From: Acidobacteriota bacterium
GTDB taxonomy: Bacteria; Acidobacteriota; Terriglobia; Terriglobales; Acidobacteriaceae
Reading direction: 5' to 3'
Assembly: GCA_023410055.1 (NCBI GenBank)
Contig: JAEYQK010000016.1
Span: forward strand, 8,877 to 72,876
Length of the DNA: 64,000 nucleotides
Position numbers and translations under genes: made by a program. The notes below the pieces were generated by a model. That model was not told the DNA's origin, did not search any database, and saw nothing but the letters and a program-made list of their open reading frames with translations. Shown here piece by piece: positions 1 to 9,944 of the stretch; the first letter of the stretch is position 1, and each line of letters starts with the position of its first letter.

Positions 1-2
1 AG

Positions 3-266
3 TACTACACGCGCCGTTGTGGAGAAGTTGAATCAAGCACCGGGTTGGGTCTCGCAATCGCACGTCGTGTATCGCAGGCCCACGGTGGCAAGATCTGGGT
101 TGAGAGCACGGTTGGAGTTGGCAGCAAGTTTTGCATCGTTCTTCCGTTCAAACGGAAACAGGACAACACAGTAGTCTCCGGTTGTACCAACAGTGACGTT
201 CGGTTCAGGCATGCGAACCCCGAACGAAGAGGAGAGACCAATGGCCGCTCGTGTTCTCGTGATTGA
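3..266 (+). CDS. Sensor histidine kinase, C-terminal fragment
   Basis: Partial gene cut by the left edge; only about 87 residues are visible. The reading frame opens before base 1 and shows the end of a GHKL ATPase domain: a GLGLAIARR stretch (the G2 box), then HGGKIWVES and GSKF-IVLPF, the normal last strands of a histidine kinase catalytic domain. The last 25 residues look unstructured, and the stop lies inside the following response-regulator gene (25-bp overlap), so the two are probably translationally coupled and form a two-component pair. The sensed signal cannot be told, because the sensor half is outside the window. Confidence 0.8.
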   Translation, partial: YYTRRCGEVESSTGLGLAIARRVSQAHGGKIWVESTVGVGSKFCIVLPFKRKQDNTVVSGCTNSDVRFRHANPERRGETNGRSCSRD

Positions 267-1677
267 TGACGATCCTGGCATGCTTCGCTACATGAAGACA
301 CTGCTGCAGATGGAATCGTGCGAGGTTCAGACCGCCAACAGTGGCCTGGACGCAATCGCGCAGATCGAGAAGGGCCTGTCTCCGGACGTAGTATTCCTAG
401 ACCTAATGATGCCGGGCATGGATGGTCTCAACACCCTTCAGCGAATCCGCGAAATTAATCCCCGGTTGAAGATCGTGATGCTCTCGTGTCTAAAAGATAC
501 GGCCAAGGTGGTGGAGGCGATGCGCCAGGGAGCCGAAGACTTTCTGAACAAGCCTTTGGACGGCGCGGCCGTTGAAAAAGTGCTGCAGCGGTGCCTTTCT
601 CCGGAGACGAATAAGCCAATCCCGTCGATTGTGCCCGAGAACGCTGAAGAACTCCCCGGGGGGCTCCACTTTGTTGCCGGTTCAGAAACGACACGCAAAG
701 TGCGGGACCAGATAGCGCAGATGGCCCCGTTTGATATCCCCGTCCTTTTTCTGGGCGAGAGTGGTGTCGGAAAAGAGGTTGCGGCCCTGCTGCTTCACAA
801 GCTATCACCCAGGTCCAAACAAACGTTCTTGAAGGTGAATTGTGCCGCGATCCCGTCAGAGTTGCTCGAAAGCGAATTGTTTGGCTACGAAGCCGGCGCA
901 TTCACGGGAGCGATTCAGGCAAAACCAGGAAAGTTCGAAGCATGCAATGGCGGAACGATTCTGCTCGACGAGATTGGAGAACTCCCTCCGGCGCTGCAAG
1001 CGAAACTTCTCCAGGTATTGCAGGAGCAGCGTTTCTTCCGTCTCGGCGGGCGTACCCCTATATCCATAGACGTGCGCATTCTTGCGGCAACGAATATCGA
1101 CATAGAAGATGCAATCAAGAAAGGCAAGTTCCGCCTGGACTTGTATTACCGTCTGAATACGTTCGCGATTCAGATTCCGCCATTGCGGCAAAGACGGGAT
1201 GATATCCCGATATTGATCGAGCATTTCAACCATCAGTTTTCGTCGCATTACGCACGGCCTCTTCGGGTGATGAACCCGGAGATGATGAACGCATGCTTGA
1301 ACCACAGCTGGCCTGGGAACATTCGCGAACTGCACAACTTCGTTAAGCGCTTTGTGGTACTTGGCGATGAAGCTTCGATGTTGAAGGAGATTCGCAAGGC
1401 GTCGGATAAAGGTGCGCCACTCGTCGCCTTCGGTTACGAGCGTAAGGATCTCAAGCAACTTGTCCGCGACCTGAAACAAAATGCCGAGGCGAGGGTGATC
1501 GCGCAAGCACTGGAAGAGACGAATTGGCGCCGTCGCGATGCGGCCGCTCTACTGAACATCAGCTACAAGGCTCTCGTCTACAAGGCTCGGCAGTACGGAC
1601 TGGAGACCCCGCCGCAAATGGGGACCAAAGCGGGCGTGCAAGAAGTCGAGTTGATTGAAGAGGAGGCGACCGCCTGA
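241..1677 (+). CDS. NtrC-family sigma-54-dependent response regulator
   Basis: A 478-residue protein with the three-part layout of NtrC/AtoC regulators. Residues 1-118 are a receiver domain with acidic DDD at 9-11 and phospho-acceptor Asp54 in the FLDLMMPG motif. Residues about 150-385 are an AAA+ domain with Walker A GESGVGKE near 172 and the sigma-54 contact loop GAFTGA at 219-224. The C-terminal 45 residues form a Fis-type helix-turn-helix ([16 protein letters not shown]). The ATG at 241 follows GAGGAGAGACCA, a good ribosome site; a longer reading frame upstream lacks one. Partner of the truncated kinase before it. It should open sigma-54 promoters by ATP hydrolysis; its targets are unknown. 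Confidence 0.93.
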   Translation: MAARVLVIDDDPGMLRYMKTLLQMESCEVQTANSGLDAIAQIEKGLSPDVVFLDLMMPGMDGLNTLQRIREINPRLKIVMLSCLKDTAKVVEAMRQGAEDFLNKPLDGAAVEKVLQRCLSPETNKPIPSIVPENAEELPGGLHFVAGSETTRKVRDQIAQMAPFDIPVLFLGESGVGKEVAALLLHKLSPRSKQTFLKVNCAAIPSELLESELFGYEAGAFTGAIQAKPGKFEACNGGTILLDEIGELPPALQAKLLQVLQEQRFFRLGGRTPISIDVRILAATNIDIEDAIKKGKFRLDLYYRLNTFAIQIPPLRQRRDDIPILIEHFNHQFSSHYARPLRVMNPEMMNACLNHSWPGNIRELHNFVKRFVVLGDEASMLKEIRKASDKGAPLVAFGYERKDLKQLVRDLKQNAEARVIAQALEETNWRRRDAAALLNISYKALVYKARQYGLETPPQMGTKAGVQEVELIEEEATA

Positions 1678-1694
1678 AGTGAGGCGGTCGTCTC
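1663..1694. terminator. Bidirectional hairpin between convergent genes
   Basis: A 13-bp stem with one G-T wobble (1663-1675 with 1682-1694, 6-nt loop) overlaps the stop of the response-regulator gene and precedes the end of the convergent lipoprotein-like gene. There is no clear T-run, so it may work as a weak terminator for either side. Confidence 0.6.
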
Positions 1695-1719
1695 TTCGGT
1701 AACGTTGTTCTTCTTGGCG

Positions 1720-3687
1720 CTAATTGGCCGGCACGTTTGCGACTACCTGACTGGAGTAGTTGCTCTCAACCGCTTTCTGATCGAGAGCCGTCAGAACATA
1801 GTAGTAGACCTTGCCGTTCTGCACCGTCTCGTCCGTATAAGCGGTCCCGGTTTCGACCGAAGCGTTGAGCTTTGTGTACGGCCCGCCATTCTGCGTTCCG
1901 CGATATATGTAGTAGCCCGCTACGGTAGAAGTGCAAGCATTCCACGAGAGTGTGACCGAGTGCGTAACTGGTGCCGGCGGGTTCACGGCCGTTCCTGCCA
2001 GGTTGATCGTCAGAGCTTGCCCAGTGGTCGAGCTAGCCACGTAGACCGTGCCCGCTGCATCTCCGGCGTTCGAAGGGCTGAACGTTACGGAGAAGCTCTT
2101 GCTGGTTCCAGGTGTCATCGTGAGTGGAACCGTGATTCCGCTGAGTGCGAAGCCTGGTCCGCTTGTGCTGATGCTCGAAACAGTCAAGGTGGACCCTCCC
2201 GTGTTGGTCAGCGTGACAGACTGCGCGCCACTCTGCCCCACGGTAACGGTACCGAAGCTGATGTTGGTTGTGTTCGTGACCAATTGTCCGGCTGTCGCAC
2301 CTGTTCCGGAGAGGGCGATCGAGAGCGGCTGTGACGCTGAGTTTGTGACGGTTAAGCTACCGCTCGCGCTGCCGCTAGTTGACGGATTGAAGGTCGCCGT
2401 TACGTCAGCAACACCCCCGGGTGCCAACGTCAGGGGCATTGAAGGGCTGTTCGATAGGAATCCCGTTCCGGTGACTGCAATGCCGGACACAGTAAGGGCT
2501 GCCCCGCCCGTGTTGGTGAGCCTCAAGGAAAGGGAACTGCTCTGTCCAACTGTGACGGTTCCGAAATTGAGACTGGATGCACTTGCGGTCAGTTGCGCTG
2601 GAGCAACCGCAGTTCCCGACAGAGTGATTGTAATCGGTTGCGTCGTCGTTGAATTTGCCACGGTGATGCTGCCCGTAGCAGAGCCAACCACCGAGGGCTT
2701 GAAGGTGGCCACGACGTCGCTGCTTGCTCCGGGCGCAATCGTGAAGGGCGTCACAGTTCCGGTTGCTGAGAATCCGCTTCCGTTCGTAGTGATACCGTTT
2801 ACCGTCAAGGTCGCTGTTCCCGTATTGCTCAGCCTAAGCGTCTGACTGCTGCTTTGGCCGGTGATCGTTGTGCCGAAGTTCAGGCTTGTCGTACTGACCG
2901 CCAATTGCCCCTTGCTCTGCGCCAGGCCAGTTCCAGTTAGCGAGATGACGTACGGCTGGTTGCTGGCAGAGTTTGCGATAGATAGGCTACCACTCAAGCC
3001 GCCGACGCTCGTGGGACTGAATGACACGTTCAATGTAGCGGTCGCCCCCGCTGGAAGAGTAAGAGGCAGGGTCAGCCCTGAAACAGAAAAGCTTGACAGA
3101 CTCGTGCTGACGCCAGAAATGGTTAAGCTCTGCCCCCCCGTGTTGCTCAAGGTGACCGTTCTCGCGGTGCTTTGTCCGACGGTAACGCTGCCAAAATCCA
3201 GGCTACTGACATTGGCCTTCAGCTGAGCCTTGCTGACACCTCTTCCGCGCACCGCGATTGTGTATTGTTTTGTTGTGGAGGAATCGACAATCTTTAGTTC
3301 TCCCGTGAGCGTGCCAGCTGTTTCCGGTGAAAACGTGACGGCAACAGTGCAACTGCGACTTGGCGCCAGTGTCGTCCCACAATCGTGCTGCTCCAGGAAG
3401 TTGCCAGTCACCGCGATGGCACCAATGCTGACGCTCGCAGTTCCCGCATTGCTCACTATGACGCTTTGAGGTGAACTCAGTGTACTGAGCGCCTGATCTG
3501 AGAATTCGACCGTGCCGGGGGAAACGGACAAAGCCGTCGTGGTTTGAGACGCCGGGTTCGTTTGTGCGCCGCCGGTACCGCCAATGTTTGCGCCCGCGGC
3601 GCCACCTCCACACGCAACGTTCGCGATGACAGACGAAATGATGAGGGCAATGAAGAAGCAGTTTCTGAAGGGGACCGGATGCAACAT
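1720..3687 (-). CDS. Exported choice-of-anchor-D repeat protein with C-terminal fibronectin III domain
   Basis: A 655-residue secreted protein. The N-terminus has a hydrophobic segment (FFIALIISSVIANVAC) ending in Cys26 followed by glycines, so it is probably a lipoprotein, although the lipobox is not canonical. Five to six repeats of roughly 105 residues follow, each with the phrases LNFGTVTVGQSS, LTNTGG-LTVSGI and VTFSP, the signature of choice-of-anchor-D/ASH-like beta-sandwich domains. The last 90 residues resemble a fibronectin type III domain (TLSWNAC-GYYIYRGT). I prefer the ATG at 3687 with GAGGTG upstream over the GTG at 3705. Such proteins are common in acidobacteria; the role is probably surface attachment or display, and no enzyme motif is seen. 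Confidence 0.85.
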   Translation of the reverse strand: MLHPVPFRNCFFIALIISSVIANVACGGGAAGANIGGTGGAQTNPASQTTTALSVSPGTVEFSDQALSTLSSPQSVIVSNAGTASVSIGAIAVTGNFLEQHDCGTTLAPSRSCTVAVTFSPETAGTLTGELKIVDSSTTKQYTIAVRGRGVSKAQLKANVSSLDFGSVTVGQSTARTVTLSNTGGQSLTISGVSTSLSSFSVSGLTLPLTLPAGATATLNVSFSPTSVGGLSGSLSIANSASNQPYVISLTGTGLAQSKGQLAVSTTSLNFGTTITGQSSSQTLRLSNTGTATLTVNGITTNGSGFSATGTVTPFTIAPGASSDVVATFKPSVVGSATGSITVANSTTTQPITITLSGTAVAPAQLTASASSLNFGTVTVGQSSSLSLRLTNTGGAALTVSGIAVTGTGFLSNSPSMPLTLAPGGVADVTATFNPSTSGSASGSLTVTNSASQPLSIALSGTGATAGQLVTNTTNISFGTVTVGQSGAQSVTLTNTGGSTLTVSSISTSGPGFALSGITVPLTMTPGTSKSFSVTFSPSNAGDAAGTVYVASSTTGQALTINLAGTAVNPPAPVTHSVTLSWNACTSTVAGYYIYRGTQNGGPYTKLNASVETGTAYTDETVQNGKVYYYVLTALDQKAVESNYSSQVVANVPAN

Positions 3688-4533
3688 GCTACACCTCGAC
3701 AGCACCCGACGGCTTTCGTGAAGCTAGGCCCTAACTCAGCGGCCGTCGTGCCAAGATGCAGCATCGCGGTCAATGTGAATACCATCAACCTTACGGAGGT
3801 TCTAACACTGTAAGAATATAGTCATTCACCTCAGTTTCTCTTTTGTTTCCTTGTGTTTTCAGTGCTTTCGCAACGACGGTGCATGAACCACAGTAACGAA
3901 GCCGCGATTGCCTAGAACTCGACTGCGCCGACCTCTGCGCTGCGCCGTGATGCCTCGTTGACTTCAGCCATTGCGCAGTGCTCACACAAGTTTGCTAGAA
4001 CAGATGTCCTGGATTCGTGTCACTGCTTGTCAGTCAATCGTCAGTAACTTGGGTAGGTGACCCTCGCAATCGGATACCGCGGTCAGACTTGCAGCCGTAC
4101 GAGTTCCGCGGAATTGCTTTCCCGAAATAGAATTCTCTTTCACCGAGGCGGGTGTCAGCGATTTCAGCCGAAGTTCGCAACAGAAACCAAAGGATTTGTT
4201 TCCCTCTTCTCTGCTGTGCTGTCGGCGAAACGTACCGAACATTGGCTATTCGAATGCAGCAACTCTCGTGACGCTCGTATTTTGCGAGCAAGGCGGGAGC
4301 TCAGTTGCGCGTCGAGTGTGGGCAGGTAACCTGATTGATCCGCACTGAGCACCGCGAAAGACTTCATAGCGCGACCATTCGACGGAGAGGGTGCTCGTCT
4401 TCTGCTGACGTGAATCCGAGCTGGTTCGTATGGGTCGGCGTTTGCTCGAGTGCGGCCATAAGAGCAATTGCGAGACATGGTCTGGTATCGGCATTTTCCC
4501 GGCCAGCTTCGAGCAGAACGGAAGGAAGAGAAT
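3688..4533. other. Long intergenic region between two divergent secreted-protein genes
   Basis: About 850 bases separate the two divergent exported-protein genes. Short open frames on both strands overlap each other and show no recognisable protein or good ribosome site. The stretch is richer in A+T than the genes around it and probably holds both promoters. I see no RNA gene or clear repeat. Confidence 0.5.
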
Positions 4534-7500
4534 ATGTCGAAGGCGCGTTGTGTTTTTTGGGTCGTGCTTTTTCTGCTAGTGTGCGTTCCTTACTCAGCAT
4601 ATGCAGCTTGCCCATGTTCGATTTGGAGTTCGACCACCGTACCAGCGGTCGCCGATTCAGGCGATGCAGGCGCGGTGGAACTGGGAACGAAGTTCCGTGC
4701 CGATCAAGATGGCTATATCACGGCCGTTCGGTTCTACAAGAGCGCCAATAACACCGGCACTCACGTAGGTTCAGTCTGGACGTCAACCGGCACGCGCTTA
4801 GCCTCGGCGACGTTCACGAACGAGACTAGCGTAGGATGGCAGCAGGTCAGTTTCACCACGCCTGTACCGGTAACGGCTAACACGACCTACATCGTTTCGT
4901 ACTACGCCCCAAGCGGCCATTACGCGTATGGAAACGGCTTCTTTGCCACAACTGGCGTGGACAATGCACCCCTTCACGCGCTTGGCAACGGAGTTGATGG
5001 CGGTAACGGCGTGTACACCTACGGGGCGGCAAGTGCGTTTCCAAATTCGACGTACGGTGCCAGCAACTACTGGGTGGACGTTGTCTATGTCCCCGCCGCC
5101 GCACTGGCGTTGCCGACGGTTCTCTCGACTGTCCCAGCGGCCTCTGCGCCGAACGTGAGCGTCAGCGCGTCGATTGTTGCGACTTTTGCGCAGCCGATGG
5201 ACGTGACTACCATGGTCGCCTCCAACTTCGTCGTTACGGATTCTTCCGCCGGTGTTGTCGCCGGGACCGTGTCGTACAATGCGACTTCGTCGTCCCTTAC
5301 GTTTACGCCGACGGCTGCCCTCTCTCCGCAGACTTCTTACTCGGCCCGGGTGAAAGGCACAGTTCGCGACACCTTCGGCCAGGCGATGGGCACTGATTAC
5401 ACTTGGACCTTCACGACGGCGGCAGCCCCGGTCGCGGCGAACTGCCCCTGCTCAATCTGGCCAGCTACTACGACGCCGTCTGTTATCGATTCAAACGATG
5501 CGAGCGGAATTGAGGTTGGCGTCAAGTTTACTGTCGACTACAGCGGATACATCACTGGTGTCCGGTTCTATAAGAGTGCTCAGAACACCGGCACGCATAT
5601 TGGCAATCTGTGGACGACCGACGGAACGAAGCTCGCTTCCGTGACTTTCGCGAGCGAATCGGGAACCGGATGGCAGCAAGCGAACTTCAGCACGCCGGTG
5701 CCAGTTACGGCAGGGACCACGTATATCGTGTCCTACTACGCGCCCAGCGGACACTACTCGTACAGCTACTCCTACTTCACTTCATCAGGGGTAGACAACC
5801 CGCCAATTCATGCGCTTTCCAACAGCATCAGCGGTGGCAATGGGGTCTACACATACGGAGCTGGCAGCGCGTTCCCGGGATCTTCGTACGGTGCCTCCAA
5901 CTACTGGGTCGATGTTGTCTATTTCCAGAATTTCTCGACGACAGTCCCGAGCGTATCCAGCACAAGTCCTGCTAACGGCGCCACAAACGTGAGCCAAGGC
6001 AGCGCAATCGGCGCGACGTTCACTGTTCCGATGGATCTCACAACCATGACATCCAGCAACTTCGTCGTGAAGGATGCTTCCAACAACGTTTTGCCGGGAA
6101 CCGTTGCGTATAACGCCAGCACAGCGACCTTTGCATTCCAGCCGAGCTCCTCCCTCAATCTGCAGAGTTCATACACTGCGACTGTAAAGGGTACGGTGCG
6201 CAACTTCCTCGGGATTGCGTTGGGCAATGACTACTCGTGGAGTTTCTCCACATCTCGCGGATGTCCTTGTACGATCTGGCCTGCGAGTTCTACCCCTTCG
6301 GTTCCAGATTCTGGCGAGAAAGCGGGAGTAGAACTCGGCGTCAAGTTCAAAGCGGATTCGGATGGCTACATCCTCGGACTGCGTTTTTACAAGAGTAGTT
6401 TGAATACCGGCACGCACATAGGAAACCTGTGGAGCGCTGCCGGTACACGTCTTGCCACGGCTACGTTCTCCAATGAGACGCCAACTGGATGGCAACAGGT
6501 TTTGTTCAATTCGCCGGTGCCTATCACGGCTGACACCACGTACGTGGCGTCTTACTACGCTCCCAACGGCCACTATGGGTTCGATACGAACTACTTCGCG
6601 AACGCGGGTGTGGATACGGTTCCGCTGCACGCACTGCAAAGTGCCTCCAGCGGCGGTAATGGTGTCTTCACTTACGCTTCAACGAGTAGCTTCCCGAGTT
6701 CGTCTTACAACGCAAGCAACTACTGGGTCGACGTTATATATGGACAGGGCTCAACGAGCACTCCGCCGACAGTTTCAGGCGTAACCCCGGTTAATGGATC
6801 GATCGGCAACGGACTCGGCGCGCCGATCAGTGTGTCATTCAGTCAACCGATGGATCCGGCTTCGATCACTACTGCGAACATTACGGTGTTTGATTCCTCC
6901 AACAGTCCCATTCCCGGCAGTGTGGCTTACGACCTCGGCTCGTTTACGATGAGTTTCCAGCCGAATCCGGAGTTCGCGGCGGGCAGCACCTATCGAGCGG
7001 TGGTCTCAAGCGCGGTGCGCAATATCAACGGGGTGGCGATGGGAGCGAACTACACGTGGTCGTTCGCCACAACGAGCACGATACCTCCGGCAACAGGTCC
7101 AGGCGGTCCCATTCTCGTGATCACCTCCTTGACCAACCCCTTCACGCAGTATCTGGGCGAGATTTTGCTGGCGGAAGGGCTTAACGCGTTTAGCTCGCAG
7201 GATATTGCGGGGATTACGCCTTCAGTCCTTGCCAACTATGACGTCGTCATTCTCGGCGACATGAGGTTAACGCCGACTCATGTCAGCATGCTGAGTACGT
7301 GGGTAGCAAATGGCGGCAACCTCATTGCCATGCATCCCGATCCGCAGTTAGCCGGATTGCTGGGACTGAGCAGCACCTCGAGTACACTCTCCAACTCCTA
7401 TCTCTCGGTGATTACGTCTTCGCCGCCCGGACAAGGCATCGTAGGCAGCACGATGCAGTTCCACGGTCCTGCAGCGATCTTCAATCTCGCTGGCGCGAAT

Positions 7501-8868
7501 ATGGTGGCCCGACTGTATTCGAACGCGACCACTCCGACAAACAATCCTGCCGTCACATGGATCAATTCTGGCGCAGGCCGGGCAGCGGCGTTCACCTACG
7601 ACTTGGCGAGGTCCATTGTCTACACGCGACAGGGCAATCCAGCCTGGGTTGGCGTGCAGCGTATTCCGTTCAGCGATACTACCTGCCCTGGCTGTGATAC
7701 GACCATCGTTCGTGCGGCGGACATGTTCTTCGGGAATGCCACGTTCGATCCCGAGCCTGACTGGAATGACTTGAGCAAAGTCGCTGTTCCGCAGGCGGAC
7801 GAACAGCAGCGCTTGCTGGCTAATCTCATCCAGTTTATGAACGTCAGTCGTAAGCCGCTGCCTCGTTTCTGGTATCTGCCGAAGGGCTACAAGGCTGCGG
7901 TGATCATGACCGGCGATGACCACAGCATCGGAGGCACCTCCGGTCGCTTTGATCAGTACATTGCGGCCAGTCCTGCCGGATGTTCAGTCGCCGACTGGAC
8001 TTGCGTTCGCGCGACTTCGTATGTGTTCCCGAATACGCCGATCTTCAACTACCTCAGCTACGCCTCTCAAGGATTCGAAATTGCGAATCACGGAGACAAT
8101 GTCACCTCATGCACGAATTTCAGTTATGACTCGCTGGATAGTGCGGTTACGACGCAGTTGGCGCAGATGGCTCAGAATTACCCAGGACTGCCCGCGTCAA
8201 AGACAAATCGCACACATTGTGTCGTTTGGTCCGATTGGGATTCGGAGCCGAAGGTTCTGCTGAAACACGGTATTCGTCTGGATACCAGTTATTACTACTG
8301 GCCGCAGCAGTGGATCCTCGACAGGCCCGGGATGTTTACCGGATCAGGCATGCCGATGCGTTACGCCGACAGTACGGGAGCGCCGATTGACGTTTATCAG
8401 GCCACAACCCAGATGCCGGATGAGTCCCTTCAGACCTTCCCGCACACGATTGATACGCTCCTGGACAACGCAATAGGGGCTAACGGTTACTACGGGGTAT
8501 TTACGGCGAACATGCATACAGACCAGGTAGACTCGGCCGGTTCGGATGCGATCGTCACCTCCGCTCAGTCGCGTGGTGTTCCGATCATCTCGTCGCTGCA
8601 AATGCTGACTTGGCTTGATGGACGAAACGGCTCCGCGTTCAGTTCGTTGTCCTGGTCGGCGAACCGCTTATCGTTCAATATCACGAACGCGGCCGGCGCG
8701 ACGAACATCCAGGCGATGGTTCCGGCAAGATCGGCAACGAATTCCGTCACTAGCATCAAGAGAGACGGAACGACGATCGCTTACACCATGCAGACCATCA
8801 AGGGGATACAGTACGCGGTGTTCTCGGGAACGGCTGGCTCATATCAGGTCACCTACTCTGGTCCGTAA
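4534..8868 (+). CDS. Giant exported modular protein: three DUF4082/Ig-like pairs, ThuA-like domain, deacetylase-like tail
   Basis: A 1,444-residue protein. The ATG at 4534 follows GGAAGAG and gives a clear signal peptide (VVLFLLVCVPYSAYA); the upstream in-frame start lacks both. The mature part repeats one block three times: a DUF4082 domain beginning CPC-IW and containing GVKF, RFYKS-NTGTHIGNLW and YWVDVVY (residues about 25-188, 303-464, 576-739), each followed by a Big_5/SbsA-like Ig domain (residues 190-300, 465-575, 745-845). Residues about 858-1100 resemble a ThuA/glutamine-amidotransferase-like fold (YDVVILGD, WVANGGNLIAMH). Residues about 1118-1370 resemble a NodB-type deacetylase (MTGDDHS, EIANHGDN). 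Probably a cell-surface or secreted carbohydrate-active protein; the substrate is unknown. Confidence 0.8.
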   Translation: MSKARCVFWVVLFLLVCVPYSAYAACPCSIWSSTTVPAVADSGDAGAVELGTKFRADQDGYITAVRFYKSANNTGTHVGSVWTSTGTRLASATFTNETSVGWQQVSFTTPVPVTANTTYIVSYYAPSGHYAYGNGFFATTGVDNAPLHALGNGVDGGNGVYTYGAASAFPNSTYGASNYWVDVVYVPAAALALPTVLSTVPAASAPNVSVSASIVATFAQPMDVTTMVASNFVVTDSSAGVVAGTVSYNATSSSLTFTPTAALSPQTSYSARVKGTVRDTFGQAMGTDYTWTFTTAAAPVAANCPCSIWPATTTPSVIDSNDASGIEVGVKFTVDYSGYITGVRFYKSAQNTGTHIGNLWTTDGTKLASVTFASESGTGWQQANFSTPVPVTAGTTYIVSYYAPSGHYSYSYSYFTSSGVDNPPIHALSNSISGGNGVYTYGAGSAFPGSSYGASNYWVDVVYFQNFSTTVPSVSSTSPANGATNVSQGSAIGATFTVPMDLTTMTSSNFVVKDASNNVLPGTVAYNASTATFAFQPSSSLNLQSSYTATVKGTVRNFLGIALGNDYSWSFSTSRGCPCTIWPASSTPSVPDSGEKAGVELGVKFKADSDGYILGLRFYKSSLNTGTHIGNLWSAAGTRLATATFSNETPTGWQQVLFNSPVPITADTTYVASYYAPNGHYGFDTNYFANAGVDTVPLHALQSASSGGNGVFTYASTSSFPSSSYNASNYWVDVIYGQGSTSTPPTVSGVTPVNGSIGNGLGAPISVSFSQPMDPASITTANITVFDSSNSPIPGSVAYDLGSFTMSFQPNPEFAAGSTYRAVVSSAVRNINGVAMGANYTWSFATTSTIPPATGPGGPILVITSLTNPFTQYLGEILLAEGLNAFSSQDIAGITPSVLANYDVVILGDMRLTPTHVSMLSTWVANGGNLIAMHPDPQLAGLLGLSSTSSTLSNSYLSVITSSPPGQGIVGSTMQFHGPAAIFNLAGANMVARLYSNATTPTNNPAVTWINSGAGRAAAFTYDLARSIVYTRQGNPAWVGVQRIPFSDTTCPGCDTTIVRAADMFFGNATFDPEPDWNDLSKVAVPQADEQQRLLANLIQFMNVSRKPLPRFWYLPKGYKAAVIMTGDDHSIGGTSGRFDQYIAASPAGCSVADWTCVRATSYVFPNTPIFNYLSYASQGFEIANHGDNVTSCTNFSYDSLDSAVTTQLAQMAQNYPGLPASKTNRTHCVVWSDWDSEPKVLLKHGIRLDTSYYYWPQQWILDRPGMFTGSGMPMRYADSTGAPIDVYQATTQMPDESLQTFPHTIDTLLDNAIGANGYYGVFTANMHTDQVDSAGSDAIVTSAQSRGVPIISSLQMLTWLDGRNGSAFSSLSWSANRLSFNITNAAGATNIQAMVPARSATNSVTSIKRDGTTIAYTMQTIKGIQYAVFSGTAGSYQVTYSGP

Positions 8869-9218
8869 AGTACCCCTAGTCCAGAGATCGGGGGAGGCTC
8901 TGACCTCCCCCACTTCAACTCCGCTGTATGTGACCGCGCATTCATGCATTCGCGGAAGTTGTCAGAACCTGCCCACTCCTTGCTTAGCACTTGTCCAGTT
9001 TTCCCTCGCTCCGCGCAGCCGGAGAACCTCGAGGAAGGTGGCAACTTGCGTTGCACCGAGCGTGCACATTGTGCGCGTGTCCATGAGACAACATAGGCCA
9101 CTTCATCGTCTTGTACAGCGGTTCGGCTGTTTACAGGGGATTCCTTGCAACAGCAGAACGAAAAGCAGGACGGGTCGCGCAATTCTCAGGGGGATGTTCG
9201 TAAGTTGCACAAAAGAAA
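8869..9218. other. Intergenic stretch with no gene seen
   Basis: It contains the hairpin at 8890-8911 and then about 300 bases in which I see no supported gene. Open frames here are short or continue antisense or out-of-frame from the large exported protein. Confidence 0.5.
8890..8911 (+). terminator. Hairpin after the exported modular protein
   Basis: Perfect 8-bp G/C stem (GGGGGAGG with CCTCCCCC, loop CTCTGA) 21 bases after the stop codon. There is no T-tract, so termination is likely but not certain. Confidence 0.6.
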
Positions 9219-9295
9219 TGGTAGGCACGAGGAGACTCGAACTCCTGACCTCTACCGTGTCAAGGTAGCGCTCTAACCAACTGAGCTACGCGCCT
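9219..9295 (-). tRNA. tRNA-Val (GAC)
   Basis: On the minus strand the acceptor arm AGGCGCG pairs with CGTGCCT, followed by discriminator A and an encoded CCA. The D arm begins TAGCTCAGTTGG; the anticodon stem CTACC/GGTAG encloses the loop TTGACAC, giving anticodon GAC; the T arm contains GGTTCGAGTCC-like sequence (AGTTCGAGT). 77 bases with CCA. Confidence 0.95.
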
Positions 9296-9512
9296 ACTGT
9301 GTGATATGTGAGGTTCGTTGGAGAACCTCTGACTTGAGCTATTGTACCTGTTTCGGCTGCGGGTTAGCAATCACACAAGCGGCATGTACGAAAGGTATTG
9401 TCGCGCAGCATGAAAAGCTTGCTACACCCGGCTGAGTGAAGTATGTTTGGCCTGCTCGGCCCGGGATTGTGCTGGTGCCAGTTATCAGCAAATGCTCACG
9501 AAGGAGCTCGAT

Positions 9513-9851
9513 ATGGACGCAGTTTCGTCAGCCGCGAAGTCGTTGGATGAGACGTTCAAGCCGGGTGCGATCGTTCTGCTGGCCCTCAGCAATCCACGCG
9601 AAAAGTTCTGGGGCGTGCTGTTGCAGCTTTCGACGACGGGCGTCGGCGTTCGTGGCGTAGATCTGACATCGTTTGATGAAACGCTAAGGATGGTGCGTCA
9701 CAAGGAGACGGTAGCTCCGGCAGAAGTTTTCTTTCCTCTGCACCGCCTCGAACGAATCGACATCGATGCACCCAGCTTTGGCGTGCCCTCACTGCGCGAA
9801 CGATTTGAAATGGCCAGTGGGGAGAGCGTAGCGTCCTTTTTGCAGTTTTGA
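9513..9851 (+). CDS. Uncharacterised 112-residue protein
   Basis: I do not recognise a family. The ATG at 9513 follows AAGGAGCTCGAT, a strong ribosome site, which favours it over an in-frame ATG at 9447. The protein is soluble and mixed alpha/beta, with a central GAIVLLALSNPREKFWGVLLQL segment that is cut here only by description, then EVFFPLHRLERIDID and a C-terminal ESVASFLQF. It reads like a small conserved cytoplasmic protein. It lies 93 bases upstream of pgsA in the same direction and may share its transcript. Confidence 0.65.
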   Translation: MDAVSSAAKSLDETFKPGAIVLLALSNPREKFWGVLLQLSTTGVGVRGVDLTSFDETLRMVRHKETVAPAEVFFPLHRLERIDIDAPSFGVPSLRERFEMASGESVASFLQF

Positions 9852-9944
9852 TTCTGAGCACTTCTGGGCTGAATGCCGCTCGCGGTAAACTGATTGAGAA
9901 GTCATCTCCAGTATTGAACACTCCCGACCAGGAGCAGATTTCGT

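Noticed and set aside
241..1677. The NtrC-type regulator as activator of the sigma-54 promoter at 18.46 kb
   Set aside because: Attractive but nothing links them; they are 17 kb apart and a genome has many such activators.
2048..3226. Plus-strand frames of 265 and 121 codons
   Set aside because: They mirror the Val/Thr-rich repeats of the exported protein on the minus strand and have no family signature.
9447..9512. Longer start for the 112-residue protein
   Set aside because: The ATG at 9513 has a strong AAGGAG site, while the upstream start has none.
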